Assembly (NCBI GenBank): GCA_963749575.1
Contig: CAVVNM010000013.1
Coordinates: forward strand, 248,001-312,000
From: JAMXLO01 sp963749575
GTDB taxonomy: Bacteria > Pseudomonadota > Alphaproteobacteria > Acetobacterales > Acetobacteraceae
Reading direction: 5' to 3'
Length of the DNA: 64,000 nucleotides
Shown here: piece by piece, positions 7,999 through 16,035 of the stretch
Layout: each line of letters opens with the position of its first letter
Numbering within the stretch: position 1 is the stretch's first letter
Notes under the pieces: generated by a model
The model's database searches: none
Told to the model about the DNA's origin: nothing
Seen by the model: the letters and a program-made list of their open reading frames with translations, nothing else
Made by a program: the position numbers and the translations under genes

Positions 7999-8497
7999 CG
8001 CAGGGTCCGCCAGTCGAACACTCTACCATCCAACGAGCCGAGAGCGACAATGAAGGCCATTCGCTCATCGGTAGGCAGGCTGAAGGCAACGTCGAATGGC
8101 ACCCCGTTCCGGACCAGGTAGAGGCAGTCGATCAGGTCGGGGTGCCGGCTCAGTTTCCCGCGTTGCCCACCAGCTCGGCCGCACATGGCTCAGAAAACTG
8201 TTGCAAAACCTGAGCAACGACTGCGATCCCTGCATCGCCGAGGCGTCCGACCATCCCCTCGATCTGTACTTCGTTGGATGGCAGCGGTACCGGCACATCG
8301 TCGATGGCGGCCACCGAGCAGGCGATCAGTGCCATGCCCAGCCATGGCTGGTTCTGCGACAGCAATGGGCCGGCGGCTTTGAACAGCCGGAGCCGATCGA
8401 GCGCGGTCAGCCGTCGGATGGACAGCCGCCGCCCGTTGTCGTCGATGACGGTCTCGCTGGCGGCTGCAGCCATCGCTATCGATTCAGAGGGAACCAT
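7986..8497 (-). CDS. Tail assembly chaperone, long form made by -1 frameshift
   Basis: Translation starts at the ATG at 8497 and, after slipping back one base at GGGAAAC (8153-8159), continues to the stop at 7986. The added segment begins GKLSRHPDLIDCLYLV and continues VRNGVPFDVAFSLPTDERMAFIVALGSLD to a WRTLRWNS end, about 57 residues. The downstream frame has no convincing start of its own near the overlap and ends 13 bases inside the tape-measure-like gene. This is the arrangement of lambda G/G-T and P2 E/E'. Long and short forms act as chaperones on the tape measure during tail assembly. Confidence 0.7.
8150..8497 (-). CDS. Tail assembly chaperone, short form
   Basis: The protein has 115 residues, starting MVPSESIAMAAAASETVI. 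The ATG shares one base with the TGA of the tube gene (TGATG at 8495-8499). Features are a DDNGRRLSIRRLTALDRLRLFKAAGPLL segment like the N-terminus of gpE/gpG-type chaperones and a helical middle with ALIACSVAAIDDVPVP. The last codons before TGA form the slippery heptamer described separately. By analogy with lambda gpG this short product would be the more abundant form. Confidence 0.75.
   Translation of the reverse strand: MVPSESIAMAAAASETVIDDNGRRLSIRRLTALDRLRLFKAAGPLLSQNQPWLGMALIACSVAAIDDVPVPLPSNEVQIEGMVGRLGDAGIAVVAQVLQQFSEPCAAELVGNAGN
8153..8159 (-). promoter_or_regulatory. Candidate -1 ribosomal frameshift site GGGAAAC
   Basis: On the minus strand the zero-frame codons read GCG GGA AAC TGA. 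This fits the X XXY YYZ slippery pattern (G GGA AAC), with the stop codon immediately after it. Slipping by -1 gives GGG AAA CTG and enters exactly the frame that stays open to 7986. Lambda G-T uses GGGAAAG, which differs only in the last base. Location, phase and the conserved gene context all agree. No downstream pseudoknot was worked out. Confidence 0.7.
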
Positions 8498-8925
8498 CAG
8501 ATGCGACGCCTGCGGACCGCGAAGAATTCCAGCTTCTGCTTGACACTGCTGTCGCCCTTCCAGATGCCGGCATTGCTTAGGCGGAAGGCCACATTATCAT
8601 ATTGATAGGTCGACGTAGATCCATCCGTCTCGGTAACATACTGATACATTGTTCCTAGCGCGATGCTACTGCCGTTGAAATATTGCTGCTCGGCAGCGGC
8701 TATGAAGTCGTCAACCGTCGAGCTGCCGCGATCGAGTTCGAAGCTGCCTTCCCAACCCTTTGGCAACTCGGTGCCTATCTGGGTGCCGTCCAGCCGATCT
8801 ACGCGCACCGACTGGGTGAGCTGGCGACTGTCGAACGAGGTGACGTGGGTCAGATCGATGCGTCCCGTCGGGCCAATCACGACCAACTGCGTGTCGCGGC
8901 CGACAGAGAACATTGTCAGAGACAT
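8497..8925 (-). CDS. Phage tail tube protein
   Basis: The protein has 142 residues, starting MSLTMFSVGRDTQLVVIG. It is a compact beta protein with TGRIDLTHVTSFDSRQLTQ, the GWEGSFELDRGSSTVDDFIA segment and a C-terminal strand SSVKQKLEFFAVRRRRI. Tube proteins of contractile tails have this size, lie directly after the sheath and before the chaperone, and line the channel through which DNA passes. The start is 12 bases beyond the sheath stop. Family naming rests on context and fold pattern, not on a specific motif. Confidence 0.8.
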   Translation of the reverse strand: MSLTMFSVGRDTQLVVIGPTGRIDLTHVTSFDSRQLTQSVRVDRLDGTQIGTELPKGWEGSFELDRGSSTVDDFIAAAEQQYFNGSSIALGTMYQYVTETDGSTSTYQYDNVAFRLSNAGIWKGDSSVKQKLEFFAVRRRRI

Positions 8926-8937
8926 TCTGTTCGCTCC

Positions 8938-10500
8938 TTATGCCGTCTGGCCGCTGGGTAAGGTCTGATGGGACACTTGCACGGTCTGACCGCCCTCCAG
9001 GTTGACGATAAACTTCTCGTTGATCGCTTGATATTGCACCTGCGCGTCCGACTGGACGTAGCCAAGATCGGTCCGGCTGAAGGGATTGTTGGAGGTGTCG
9101 CAGATCACGCTGAATGGCAAACTGCCATCGGTGCTGCCAAGTAGGCCTTGGCCGAGCATGTTCTGCAGGAACGCCAGCTGCGTGGCGCGTATGCGGCGGA
9201 ATAGATCCGCGGTGATCACCTGGCCAACATACTGGCCCATTCCGGCCGCAAGTGTCGCCGCAATGTAGTTGGTTAGGCGGGTGTAATTGTCCCCGCTGAC
9301 CGCAGCATTGGATGACGAGTTATGCCCCCCACGCACGCCCCAATAATTGCCACCTGGCTGTGGGTTGCTGATCAAATCGATCCCCGCGCCCAACAGCACC
9401 GCCAGATCAGCGGACGAATAGGAAGCGCTCTGGCTAGAGCCGGGGGTGCCGGACTTCTGACTGCCGATGACGCTGTAGAGTTGTTTGTTCAAGCTGGACT
9501 GCTCGGGTGAGAGATTCGCCAGGCGCCCGGCGGCGAAGCCCTGCGGCGATACCAAGCGAACCGTGCTGTTGACCTGATCGGACCACCACAGCCAGTCGCC
9601 AAACATCAGCTTTGCGGCATAACTGTCCAGTCCGGCCTGATTTTTAACGGTGACGGCGTTCTGGATGGTGTCGCCGGCTGGGCCCGTGAGGATCATGTAG
9701 ATACCTTCCTCCAGCCCAAACTCCGCTTGCGTCGTCCAATAGTTCGGATCATCGGCATCGGCCAGCATCGCAATGCCGCAGCCCTGACCGCGCAACACGT
9801 ACATACCGGAGCGCGGTGGGATATCGGCGCCAACGAGCCCCGTTGCTACGACATCAGCCGCGCCATCGGAGCCGGCAGTCGTCGAACCGAGTGCGATGGA
9901 AAACGCGCTCGGTGCGAGAGTGGCGCCGCCGGCGCTGGCGATGACGAACTGCGAGGGGCCGCGCTGCGGCCCTTGGCCCTGATTTACGGCCGTGGCCAGT
10001 GTTGACCAGAACAGCGCACCAGTTCCAGCGACATTGTCGTAAACCTCCGATTGAAGGCCAGGTAACGAGACGGCCAAACGCCAAGTGTTGGCCTTTGACC
10101 CGGTCGTCAGCGTCAGTACAACCTGATTGCCGAGTGAGCCTGTGTAGAGCGCGGTGAAGGTCACTGTCGTTCCAGGAAGCACGGTTTGCGCGGCGGAGTC
10201 ACTGTTGTCCGTGACTCTGACACAGCGGAAATTCTGCGCGCCTTGCTGCACCGCCGTCGCGACCTGCGTACCCATATCGTACTTGCGCGCCGCGATCGGC
10301 CCAAAGCTCTGTGCATAGTCTGCCATCGTGGCGACGATCACCGGCTGGCCGACCGGGCCCCAGGAGGCCGTGCCAACAATACCGACCACGTTGGTCGGCA
10401 CGCCGTTCAGCACAAGGTTTTGCGGCGGGACGATCTGGACATAGAGATCTGGCACCACGAGCGCTGTGGTGTTGATGCTGCCCTGCTGGACAATGGGCAT
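8938..10500 (-). CDS. Phage tail sheath protein
   Basis: The protein has 520 residues from the ATG at 10500 (MPIVQQGSINTTALVVPD); the open frame continues upstream but overlaps the preceding small gene. Sheath hallmarks are an N-terminal GVPTNVVGIVGTASWGPVGQP strand pair, a DYAQSFGPIAARKYD motif, LYTGSLGNQVVLTLTTGS, and a C-terminal domain with LTNYIAATLAAGMGQYVGQV and RIRATQLAFLQNML. It polymerises around the tube and contracts on infection. Length and architecture match contractile sheath proteins of prophages. Confidence 0.93.
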   Translation of the reverse strand: MPIVQQGSINTTALVVPDLYVQIVPPQNLVLNGVPTNVVGIVGTASWGPVGQPVIVATMADYAQSFGPIAARKYDMGTQVATAVQQGAQNFRCVRVTDNSDSAAQTVLPGTTVTFTALYTGSLGNQVVLTLTTGSKANTWRLAVSLPGLQSEVYDNVAGTGALFWSTLATAVNQGQGPQRGPSQFVIASAGGATLAPSAFSIALGSTTAGSDGAADVVATGLVGADIPPRSGMYVLRGQGCGIAMLADADDPNYWTTQAEFGLEEGIYMILTGPAGDTIQNAVTVKNQAGLDSYAAKLMFGDWLWWSDQVNSTVRLVSPQGFAAGRLANLSPEQSSLNKQLYSVIGSQKSGTPGSSQSASYSSADLAVLLGAGIDLISNPQPGGNYWGVRGGHNSSSNAAVSGDNYTRLTNYIAATLAAGMGQYVGQVITADLFRRIRATQLAFLQNMLGQGLLGSTDGSLPFSVICDTSNNPFSRTDLGYVQSDAQVQYQAINEKFIVNLEGGQTVQVSHQTLPSGQTA

Positions 10501-10504
10501 CTGG

Positions 10505-10654
10505 TCAGGCTCCCTTGTTCGACGACACGACCACGCGCACGACCGAGCGCGCATGCTCGTTGTTCAGGATTTCGTTGATACGAGTGGCATCAGTGACGAT
10601 ATCGCCACGGGCGTGATCGCCGAACGGCTTCACCACGACGAGATGCATATCCAT
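10505..10654 (-). CDS. Small conserved prophage protein before the sheath gene
   Basis: This is a 49-residue protein, MDMHLVVVKPFGDHARGD followed by IVTDATRINEILNNEHARSV and RVVVSSNKGA. The ATG at 10654 has GGGAG five bases upstream. Its stop lies four bases before the sheath start, so the genes are coupled. The LVVVKPFGDHARGDIV strand pattern resembles short SH3-like proteins found at this place in Mu-like and other myophage cassettes. The function is unknown; it may assist the sheath or neck. Confidence 0.7.
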   Translation of the reverse strand: MDMHLVVVKPFGDHARGDIVTDATRINEILNNEHARSVVRVVVSSNKGA

Positions 10655-10668
10655 GGAAGCTCCCGTAT

Positions 10669-11478
10669 TCAGGCAATAATGGACGCCGTATTCAGCACAA
10701 GATCGCCGAACAGCATCGATGGTAGCGAACTCGAAATTATCGTTGCGTATTCCACGTTGTAGGTCAGATCGCGCCGATACAGGCGAGCATTCTGTGACTG
10801 ATCAAACACCGTAGTGCCCTTATAGATCAGTCTGCCGCTCGTACGATCCGGCAGAGTGAGGAAGCGTTGACCACTTAGGGATTGGTCGATTGCGGTCGTT
10901 GTGGCGTCGCGCGTTGCCGGCGTAGGACACCAGCAAGTGACGCGAAAGTCCTGCTCTTGTCGTCGGACTTCCTGGTGCACCGTCGCATCGGCCACTGCCC
11001 TTGCCAGGAGATCGCCGGCGCCGGCGATCGTCAACGTGCTGCCGGATAGTTGAACGATCGATGTGGTGCGGACCATCGATGCGAGATTGGCGGCTACCGA
11101 TTGGGGCGTATCACCTGCCTGCGTCCGATACGCATAGCCCATGCCGTCGGCCAGGATGCCGGCAATCTGACCGACATCCGCGGTACCGCCGAAGGTCACC
11201 GAAGTGCCATCGACCGCAGAAGTCAGAGTTGGTTGCGCAGGTGTCCCCATCCACTGCTCGGAGTATCTGGTGGTGGTGTGGCTCGCACCGACACCAGGGA
11301 ATACAGTGACATTGATCTTGCCAGCGGCCAGATCGGCGTCCAACGCCGCCGAGTTCGGCCAGCCCCGATAGATACGGCAGTCTGGCCCAGGAACACTGGC
11401 TTGACTGATTCCGTTTGGATAGAGCGCTGCCGAGATGCCATCGACCAGCGCGACTTCCACGTCCGACTCATCAGCCAT
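10669..11478 (-). CDS. Prophage neck/tail-completion protein (unassigned)
   Basis: The protein has 269 residues, starting MADESDVEVALVDGISAAL. The N-terminal region (VEVALVDGISAALYPNGI, then DCRIYRGWPNSAALDADLAAGKINVTVFPG) resembles tail-terminator-like proteins that cap the tail. A central block follows (QIAGILADGMGYAYRTQAGDTPQSVAANLASMV). The C-terminal part carries RLYRRDLTYNVEYATI. Its ATG shares a base with the stop of the upstream gene at 11478. Placement between connector genes and the sheath supports a head-tail junction role. I do not recognise a named family with confidence. Confidence 0.6.
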   Translation of the reverse strand: MADESDVEVALVDGISAALYPNGISQASVPGPDCRIYRGWPNSAALDADLAAGKINVTVFPGVGASHTTTRYSEQWMGTPAQPTLTSAVDGTSVTFGGTADVGQIAGILADGMGYAYRTQAGDTPQSVAANLASMVRTTSIVQLSGSTLTIAGAGDLLARAVADATVHQEVRRQEQDFRVTCWCPTPATRDATTTAIDQSLSGQRFLTLPDRTSGRLIYKGTTVFDQSQNARLYRRDLTYNVEYATIISSSLPSMLFGDLVLNTASIIA

Positions 11479-12122
11479 CAGGTGGTCGCCTGCTTCACCG
11501 TGATCCGCCAGCCAAGATCGGTCAGCTCGGTCGCGGCAACGACCGCATTCCGTTCGAGATCATCCGTCATCAGGTCCGACGGGAGCAGGGTCATGCCCGC
11601 TATCGCCGGCATCAGAACGGTCCAGTAGGGAACCGAACTGTCACTTGGCAGGTCGGCACTCGGATGACCGCGTCCTGCCACACCGAGTACACTTGCCGGC
11701 CAGTTCGTCAGCAGAACCTCATTGGTCTCGGTGATGACGCCGCCGTAGGTATTCACGCCGGTACTCGAAGGCGCCGCCGGGCGCGAGAATGAGACGATAC
11801 GGTTGGTCTGCACACACAGGACAGGTACCAGTCGTTGTTGTGCGGCGATGAACCAGACCGTATCGGCCTGCACGAGGTAATCACCGGGTCGCGTGTAGGC
11901 TGCGTCGAAGATGCCATACCAGAGTGCATCGCCATACGCGTTGGGATGAGCGAACTTCCCATCGCGTGCCGTGAACGCGGCACGCAGGCGCAGGAACCGA
12001 TTTTTCGCCGCCAAAGGCTCAGCGAATCCCGAAGGCCGGTAGGCATTGGTATCTACCCCGACAGCGCGCGCTGCGGCGTTCAGCCCCCAGTGAACACGGT
12101 CCTGCAACTCGATGGGGTCCAT
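11478..12122 (-). CDS. Prophage head-tail joining protein (unassigned)
   Basis: The protein has 214 residues, starting MDPIELQDRVHWGLNAAAR. It contains a GDALWYGIFDAAYTRPGDYLV segment and a FIAAQQRLVPVLCVQTNRIVSFSRP segment, followed by DLMTDDLERNAVVAATELTDLGWRITV near the end. It is mixed alpha/beta with no catalytic motif that I can see. It lies in the block of four genes between major capsid and sheath, where connectors, stoppers and terminators are encoded. The function is inferred only from position. Confidence 0.6.
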   Translation of the reverse strand: MDPIELQDRVHWGLNAAARAVGVDTNAYRPSGFAEPLAAKNRFLRLRAAFTARDGKFAHPNAYGDALWYGIFDAAYTRPGDYLVQADTVWFIAAQQRLVPVLCVQTNRIVSFSRPAAPSSTGVNTYGGVITETNEVLLTNWPASVLGVAGRGHPSADLPSDSSVPYWTVLMPAIAGMTLLPSDLMTDDLERNAVVAATELTDLGWRITVKQATT

Positions 12123-12124
12123 GC

Positions 12125-12502
12125 TCAGACGACCACAGTCATGCCACTGTCGGTCAACGTCGGTCCCGACGGAACTCCAAAGAAGCCGCAGAGCCGGCGC
12201 CGCCAGTCATCGAACAACCTGGTGCGGTCGCGCACCTCGTCGCGATTGCGCGTCCACACCGCTGCCTGGTCTGTATCGAGATTGTCGCCGGCACGAGGCA
12301 CGGCGAACTCCAGCACGGTCAGCATGCCAAGGTAGCGCCGCACCACGACCTCTTCTGCGTCTGACAGGTTGTTCATGCGGAACTCCAGCACCCCGTAGGC
12401 CTGGAAGAAACGCCAGTTGTCGAAGCCTGAGGCTGCCGCGCCGTAGGCCGGATAGCCGCAAAAGCGACGAATGTCAGTCTTCTCAGGATCGGTAAACGCC
12501 AT
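12125..12502 (-). CDS. Prophage head-tail connector-like protein
   Basis: The protein has 125 residues, starting MAFTDPEKTDIRRFCGYPAY. The opening DPEKTDIRRFCGYPAYG, the helical MNNLSDAEEVVVRRYLGMLTVLE and the RDRTRLFDDWRRRLCGFFGV segment resemble small all-alpha connector proteins of the gp6/gp15 kind. The start touches the stop of the preceding gene at 12502. It is probably one ring of the head-tail adaptor. Moderate confidence in the role, high confidence that it is a gene. Confidence 0.65.
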   Translation of the reverse strand: MAFTDPEKTDIRRFCGYPAYGAAASGFDNWRFFQAYGVLEFRMNNLSDAEEVVVRRYLGMLTVLEFAVPRAGDNLDTDQAAVWTRNRDEVRDRTRLFDDWRRRLCGFFGVPSGPTLTDSGMTVVV

Positions 12503-12810
12503 TAGAGATAGGATCCGTCGCCACGGGTGAGCAACACGATGCCGCTGCCCGCGGTGAGTACGGCTGCGGCGTAGCTGACCAGGCTGTTTACCGACAGCAT
12601 CACGCGGGAGTTCGCCATCACCGGCATATCGGCAGCCGACGCCGAAACGGATGGATCGGCGCCAAAGCGCACATAGGCGAGTGAGGCGCTCGTGTTGGTC
12701 ACCACGACCGAGTTGCCTCCACCGGCAAGGGGTGCCGTCATGGAGGAGGTTCCCGCACTGAGCGAAACCGTTCCTGTCGGGCGAAATGGCGTGATGGAGC
12801 CGATAGGCAT
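12502..12810 (-). CDS. Small prophage head-decoration-like protein
   Basis: The protein has 102 residues from the ATG at 12810 (MPIGSITPFRPTGTVSLSAG), with GGAG upstream. It is almost entirely predicted beta: SVVVTNTSASLAYVRFGADPSVSAS and VMANSRVMLSVNSLVSYAAAVL. Such small beta proteins directly after the capsid gene often decorate the shell or form head fibres. It lies 22 bases after the capsid stop. I do not recognise a named family. Confidence 0.6.
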   Translation of the reverse strand: MPIGSITPFRPTGTVSLSAGTSSMTAPLAGGGNSVVVTNTSASLAYVRFGADPSVSASAADMPVMANSRVMLSVNSLVSYAAAVLTAGSGIVLLTRGDGSYL

Positions 12811-12832
12811 GTCTTGCTCCGTGCGCTCGGGC

Positions 12833-14155
12833 TCAGCCGATATGCTCGACCATCGCGGCACGCTTGAATGCGGCGTTGGTCGCGGTCGGGATCGTGGTCG
12901 GATTGGTCGTGGTATCGGAGGGAGCGCAGTAGCCGCCAATCCAGTACCAGGACTGCGCGATGATTTGCTGTAGGCGGTCGATCGGCTCGCGTGTCACCAT
13001 CGCTACATCATCGACAACGGCGACGATCGAATCCCTCGGCGCCACGTCCTCGGCCGCCATACCTGCGAAGTCGCCTTCGATCAGTGCACCTTGGCCGCAG
13101 ATGATCGGACGTCTAACCATCAGACCGGCGAGTGCCGGGTGCGCCTGTACGAAGGCTTCGGTCGTGGGTATAAACCGTAGTCCGAGGAAATCGTTCGTCA
13201 TGCCTTGGCGGAACACCTGGTTCGCTGAGGTGGCGCCCTGAAACAACTGCTTGAAGTCCGGGTCCGCAAACAACTGCCGGGCGGACACCGGGTCAAGATA
13301 GCAGTTGTAGACGCCATTAATTTCCGGCACTGCGTTCAGGCGGAGCTTGGCCACCGCGTCCAGCAGACAGCCCATCGACAGCATGTCTGTTGCGGTCAGC
13401 GCGGCTGTGGTAGCGCGCTGCGACGGCCTGACAATCACTGACGCATTGGCCGCGGCTACGGCATTGCCAGCCGTCCCATCGGACACCGAAACGTTGCCGG
13501 AGAAGGTCAGCACGCCGGACACGCCATTTGGCGCCGTCGAGACATTGGTGACATCCGCGGTTACATTGATCAACACATAAGCGTTGGCGCCGGCGGTGAC
13601 GGTCAGCGGGTTCGAGGCGCCCACCACCTGCTGCACGCCATTGACGAATGCATTCTGGAAGCCGCGAACGTCATCAACGGAAACCGTGGTCCCGGGGGAT
13701 CCCAAGGTGGTCCGCACCCGCGTGTTGCCGCCGAAATAGCTGCTGAACAAGGCATTGCGCGCCAGTTCATCCAGGCTGCGAGCCGCCTGCTCGCCGTTCA
13801 CATAGGCATTTTGCAAGAATTGCGACGCAATGCCGACGCGGCTCGTGACCATGTTCAGATCGGTCGTGGCGGCGTAATGATTGATGGTGATCGTGTACTG
13901 TTCCACGCCCCAACCTGTCGGCGTCATGCCGTTATCGAGATTGGTGTTGGTGCTTGCCGCCAGCGGCGTCGTTATGCTTGGCTTCAGTCCCGCACGGGTC
14001 CTGGTCAGCGTCTCACCTATGCCGACCGAGATCTTCACGCGATCCGCGCAGGCGCGATAACCGATTCGCGACCTCAGCGCTTGCTGGAATTCCCGCTCCA
14101 AGAAGCCCTGCTGGATGATCGGCTGCAATGCCGCAGGAAAGTTTTGAATGCCCAT
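12833..14155 (-). CDS. Major capsid protein
   Basis: The protein has 440 residues, starting MGIQNFPAALQPIIQQGFL. A helical N-terminus with LEREFQQALRSRIGYRACAD is followed by a HYAATTDLNMVTSRVGIASQ segment and ARNALFSSYFGGNTRV. There is an immunoglobulin-like insertion around residues 175-245 (NPLTVTAGANAYVLINVTADV). The C-terminal part carries YNCYLDPVSARQLFADPDFKQLFQ and LRFIPTTEAFVQAHP, a common HK97-type capsid pattern. It lies after portal and scaffold-like genes and before connectors, which is the capsid position. I see no N-terminal protease domain. Confidence 0.85.
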   Translation of the reverse strand: MGIQNFPAALQPIIQQGFLEREFQQALRSRIGYRACADRVKISVGIGETLTRTRAGLKPSITTPLAASTNTNLDNGMTPTGWGVEQYTITINHYAATTDLNMVTSRVGIASQFLQNAYVNGEQAARSLDELARNALFSSYFGGNTRVRTTLGSPGTTVSVDDVRGFQNAFVNGVQQVVGASNPLTVTAGANAYVLINVTADVTNVSTAPNGVSGVLTFSGNVSVSDGTAGNAVAAANASVIVRPSQRATTAALTATDMLSMGCLLDAVAKLRLNAVPEINGVYNCYLDPVSARQLFADPDFKQLFQGATSANQVFRQGMTNDFLGLRFIPTTEAFVQAHPALAGLMVRRPIICGQGALIEGDFAGMAAEDVAPRDSIVAVVDDVAMVTREPIDRLQQIIAQSWYWIGGYCAPSDTTTNPTTIPTATNAAFKRAAMVEHIG

Positions 14156-14171
14156 TCTGGGAGCCCTTCAA

Positions 14172-14231
14172 TCAGGTTGATGCGTGTTTCAGTATTGCCG
14201 CGCGGGCGGCACGATATTCATCATCGGTCAT
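14172..14231 (-). CDS. Tiny 19-residue ORF between scaffold-like and capsid genes
   Basis: An ATG at 14231 opens MTDDEYRAARAAILKHAST before TGA at 14172. The start overlaps the end of the scaffold-like gene by 11 bases and would be coupled to it. The peptide is a single amphipathic helix resembling the opening of head-joining proteins of the gpW type. It may be a leader peptide, a truncated gene or chance. Coding status is uncertain. Confidence 0.3.
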   Translation of the reverse strand: MTDDEYRAARAAILKHAST

Positions 14232-14589
14232 TTCCGTCGCCAGCTTCTGTCTTGGCGGCTGTGCCGGTGGCGGGCTGGCTGGAACTCGACGACGATGCAC
14301 CACCGAACAGCCAGGGTTTCGCCCGCCGCAATTGCGCCATCAGCTCGGCGGCATTTACGAGGTCGCCGTTTGCGGTCAGCTCCACATTCTTGAGATCGAT
14401 CAGTTTGAGGCCATCCAGATCTACGATCCCGGCGCGCACCGCTTCGACCTTAAGCTCGGCGCGGGTGATGCGTGCCCGGGATTCCTGTTCGGTCTCTGCC
14501 AATCGACGCTCGAGTTCTTCGGCGCGCGTACGTAGTTCGGCTACTACCGGATCTATGTCCGGTGCAGCAGGCGTGTCGTTTTCTGACAT
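14221..14589 (-). CDS. Scaffold-like prophage head protein
   Basis: The protein has 122 residues, starting MSENDTPAAPDIDPVVAEL. Residues 10-45 form a strong charged helix (VVAELRTRAEELERRLAETE, then QESRARITRAEL) likely to be a coiled coil. The middle reads VRAGIVDLDGLKLIDLKNVEL, as in head-scaffold proteins that end in a low-complexity tail, here a Ser run and TAAKTEAGDGNDR. The start overlaps the portal stop (TGATG). The place between portal and capsid is the classic scaffold position. Scaffold function is inferred. Confidence 0.7.
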   Translation of the reverse strand: MSENDTPAAPDIDPVVAELRTRAEELERRLAETEQESRARITRAELKVEAVRAGIVDLDGLKLIDLKNVELTANGDLVNAAELMAQLRRAKPWLFGGASSSSSSQPATGTAAKTEAGDGNDR

Positions 14590-16007
14590 CAGTTGCTTCC
14601 GTTGGTATTCCGGTCCGCGGCAATGCGCGCGAGTTCGCCCGGAACGTCCTCAATGTCGAAGGTGTCGGCGATCGCCTTGACTGCGCTCTCGCGACTGATC
14701 TGACCCGCGATCGCTAGTGTGCTCAGGGTTTGCGCGTCTTTCTGCCGATCATCAGCGGTCGTCGGATACCAGCGCGGCCAGTTGAGTGAGAGCCGCGTGA
14801 CCGGATCCATTGCGGGGATCTCCCGTCCCATGACCCGCAGCCGATAGACCTGCGAGGCCCGGAGCACCATGCGCGCAAGCGACAGCAAGGCACCCTCGCC
14901 ATAGCTGACGCGCAAATTGTCGGCGAGCCACACCAGACCTTGGTTCATCAGTTCCAGCGCGCGTCCCGACTGGGCGGCGGTCAAACGATCTGCATTTGCC
15001 CGGTTGCCGTGCACACTTTCCAGCGCCAGCTCCCGGAGCGTGCGAACATACTCGATGACAGCGGCCGACGCCGTCCCACCGATCTCCAAGAGCTTGGCGT
15101 CGCCCTTTTCGCTGACGACGAGTGCGTTGCCGGCACCCTTGATGATTTCGCTGTCGGTCGTGGCCGGCTCCTTGATCAACAGCGTTGGATCGCTGCTGTA
15201 TTTCAAGCCGCGGCCCGCCTGACTTAGCTGGTAGTCTATCTCGATCTGTGTTTCGATGGCGGCACGGAATGTGCAGGCACCATCGGCAGCGTCACCGGTG
15301 GAGGACGGCCCTGGCAGGTTGCGAATCCAGACCATAGGCACGAAGCCAAGACCGTGCTGAACGCTTCGCGTGTCATCGATGACAGCGTCGAAATCGGTGC
15401 CGACCGGCAGCGGCATGAACCAGGTCTCGTTCTCCACGTCCCAACTGCGCGTGAACCAATAGTCGAGCGCCGTATCACCGATCTCGTATCCGGTTGAAGC
15501 GAGTACCGACCCTGGCACCTTATACCTTTCGCTGACCCGGATCAGTGTATCCGGTTCCTGTGGATCCCATTCCGGAGTGAGGAGCGTCGTATCGAGAACA
15601 TCGAAAAAGATGCGGCCGCGAAGCACGCGCATGAGGATCGCGACCGAGCCAATGGCCCCGCGCATCGCCGCCTCGGTCATCGTCAGATTCAGACGGGTCT
15701 CCTTGGCAATATCGGCAAGTGCAGCCCGGACGCCGCGATCGGCGCAATCGATCGTCGGGAAGTGGCCTTCACTGAACAACAGCGAAACGCTGTCCTCCAC
15801 CACGATGCGGCACAGAGAATAGCGCACGCTGGGCCGACGGTTGCGCAACGGAATGTACTCGCCGGCTGCACCACGCTCTTCGTGGAACTGGTACGGCAAC
15901 ACGTCGTACAACTTGCCATCCAAGACACGCTTCAGAATGTCCAACGTGCGCACGCGCCCCGGATAGTGTGGATCGTGCGGAATCAGGTTGCTTATCGTCT
16001 CGAACAT
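14589..16007 (-). CDS. Phage portal protein
   Basis: The protein has 472 residues, starting MFETISNLIPHDPHYPGRV. Portal features include VRTLDILKRVLDGKLYDVLPYQFHEERG, a VRYSLCRIVVEDSVSLLFSEG wing segment, and the long stem/crown helices ETQIEIDYQLSQAGRGLKY and EYVRTLRELALESVHGNRAN. The C-terminal part has RLSLNWPRWYPTTADDRQKDAQTLSTL. It would form the dodecameric gate for DNA packaging. It lies 28 bases after the terminase stop. Length fits the SPP1-like portal family. Confidence 0.88.
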   Translation of the reverse strand: MFETISNLIPHDPHYPGRVRTLDILKRVLDGKLYDVLPYQFHEERGAAGEYIPLRNRRPSVRYSLCRIVVEDSVSLLFSEGHFPTIDCADRGVRAALADIAKETRLNLTMTEAAMRGAIGSVAILMRVLRGRIFFDVLDTTLLTPEWDPQEPDTLIRVSERYKVPGSVLASTGYEIGDTALDYWFTRSWDVENETWFMPLPVGTDFDAVIDDTRSVQHGLGFVPMVWIRNLPGPSSTGDAADGACTFRAAIETQIEIDYQLSQAGRGLKYSSDPTLLIKEPATTDSEIIKGAGNALVVSEKGDAKLLEIGGTASAAVIEYVRTLRELALESVHGNRANADRLTAAQSGRALELMNQGLVWLADNLRVSYGEGALLSLARMVLRASQVYRLRVMGREIPAMDPVTRLSLNWPRWYPTTADDRQKDAQTLSTLAIAGQISRESAVKAIADTFDIEDVPGELARIAADRNTNGSN

Positions 16008-16035
16008 GGAGCCGCCGAGCTGAATGACGGGTCGA

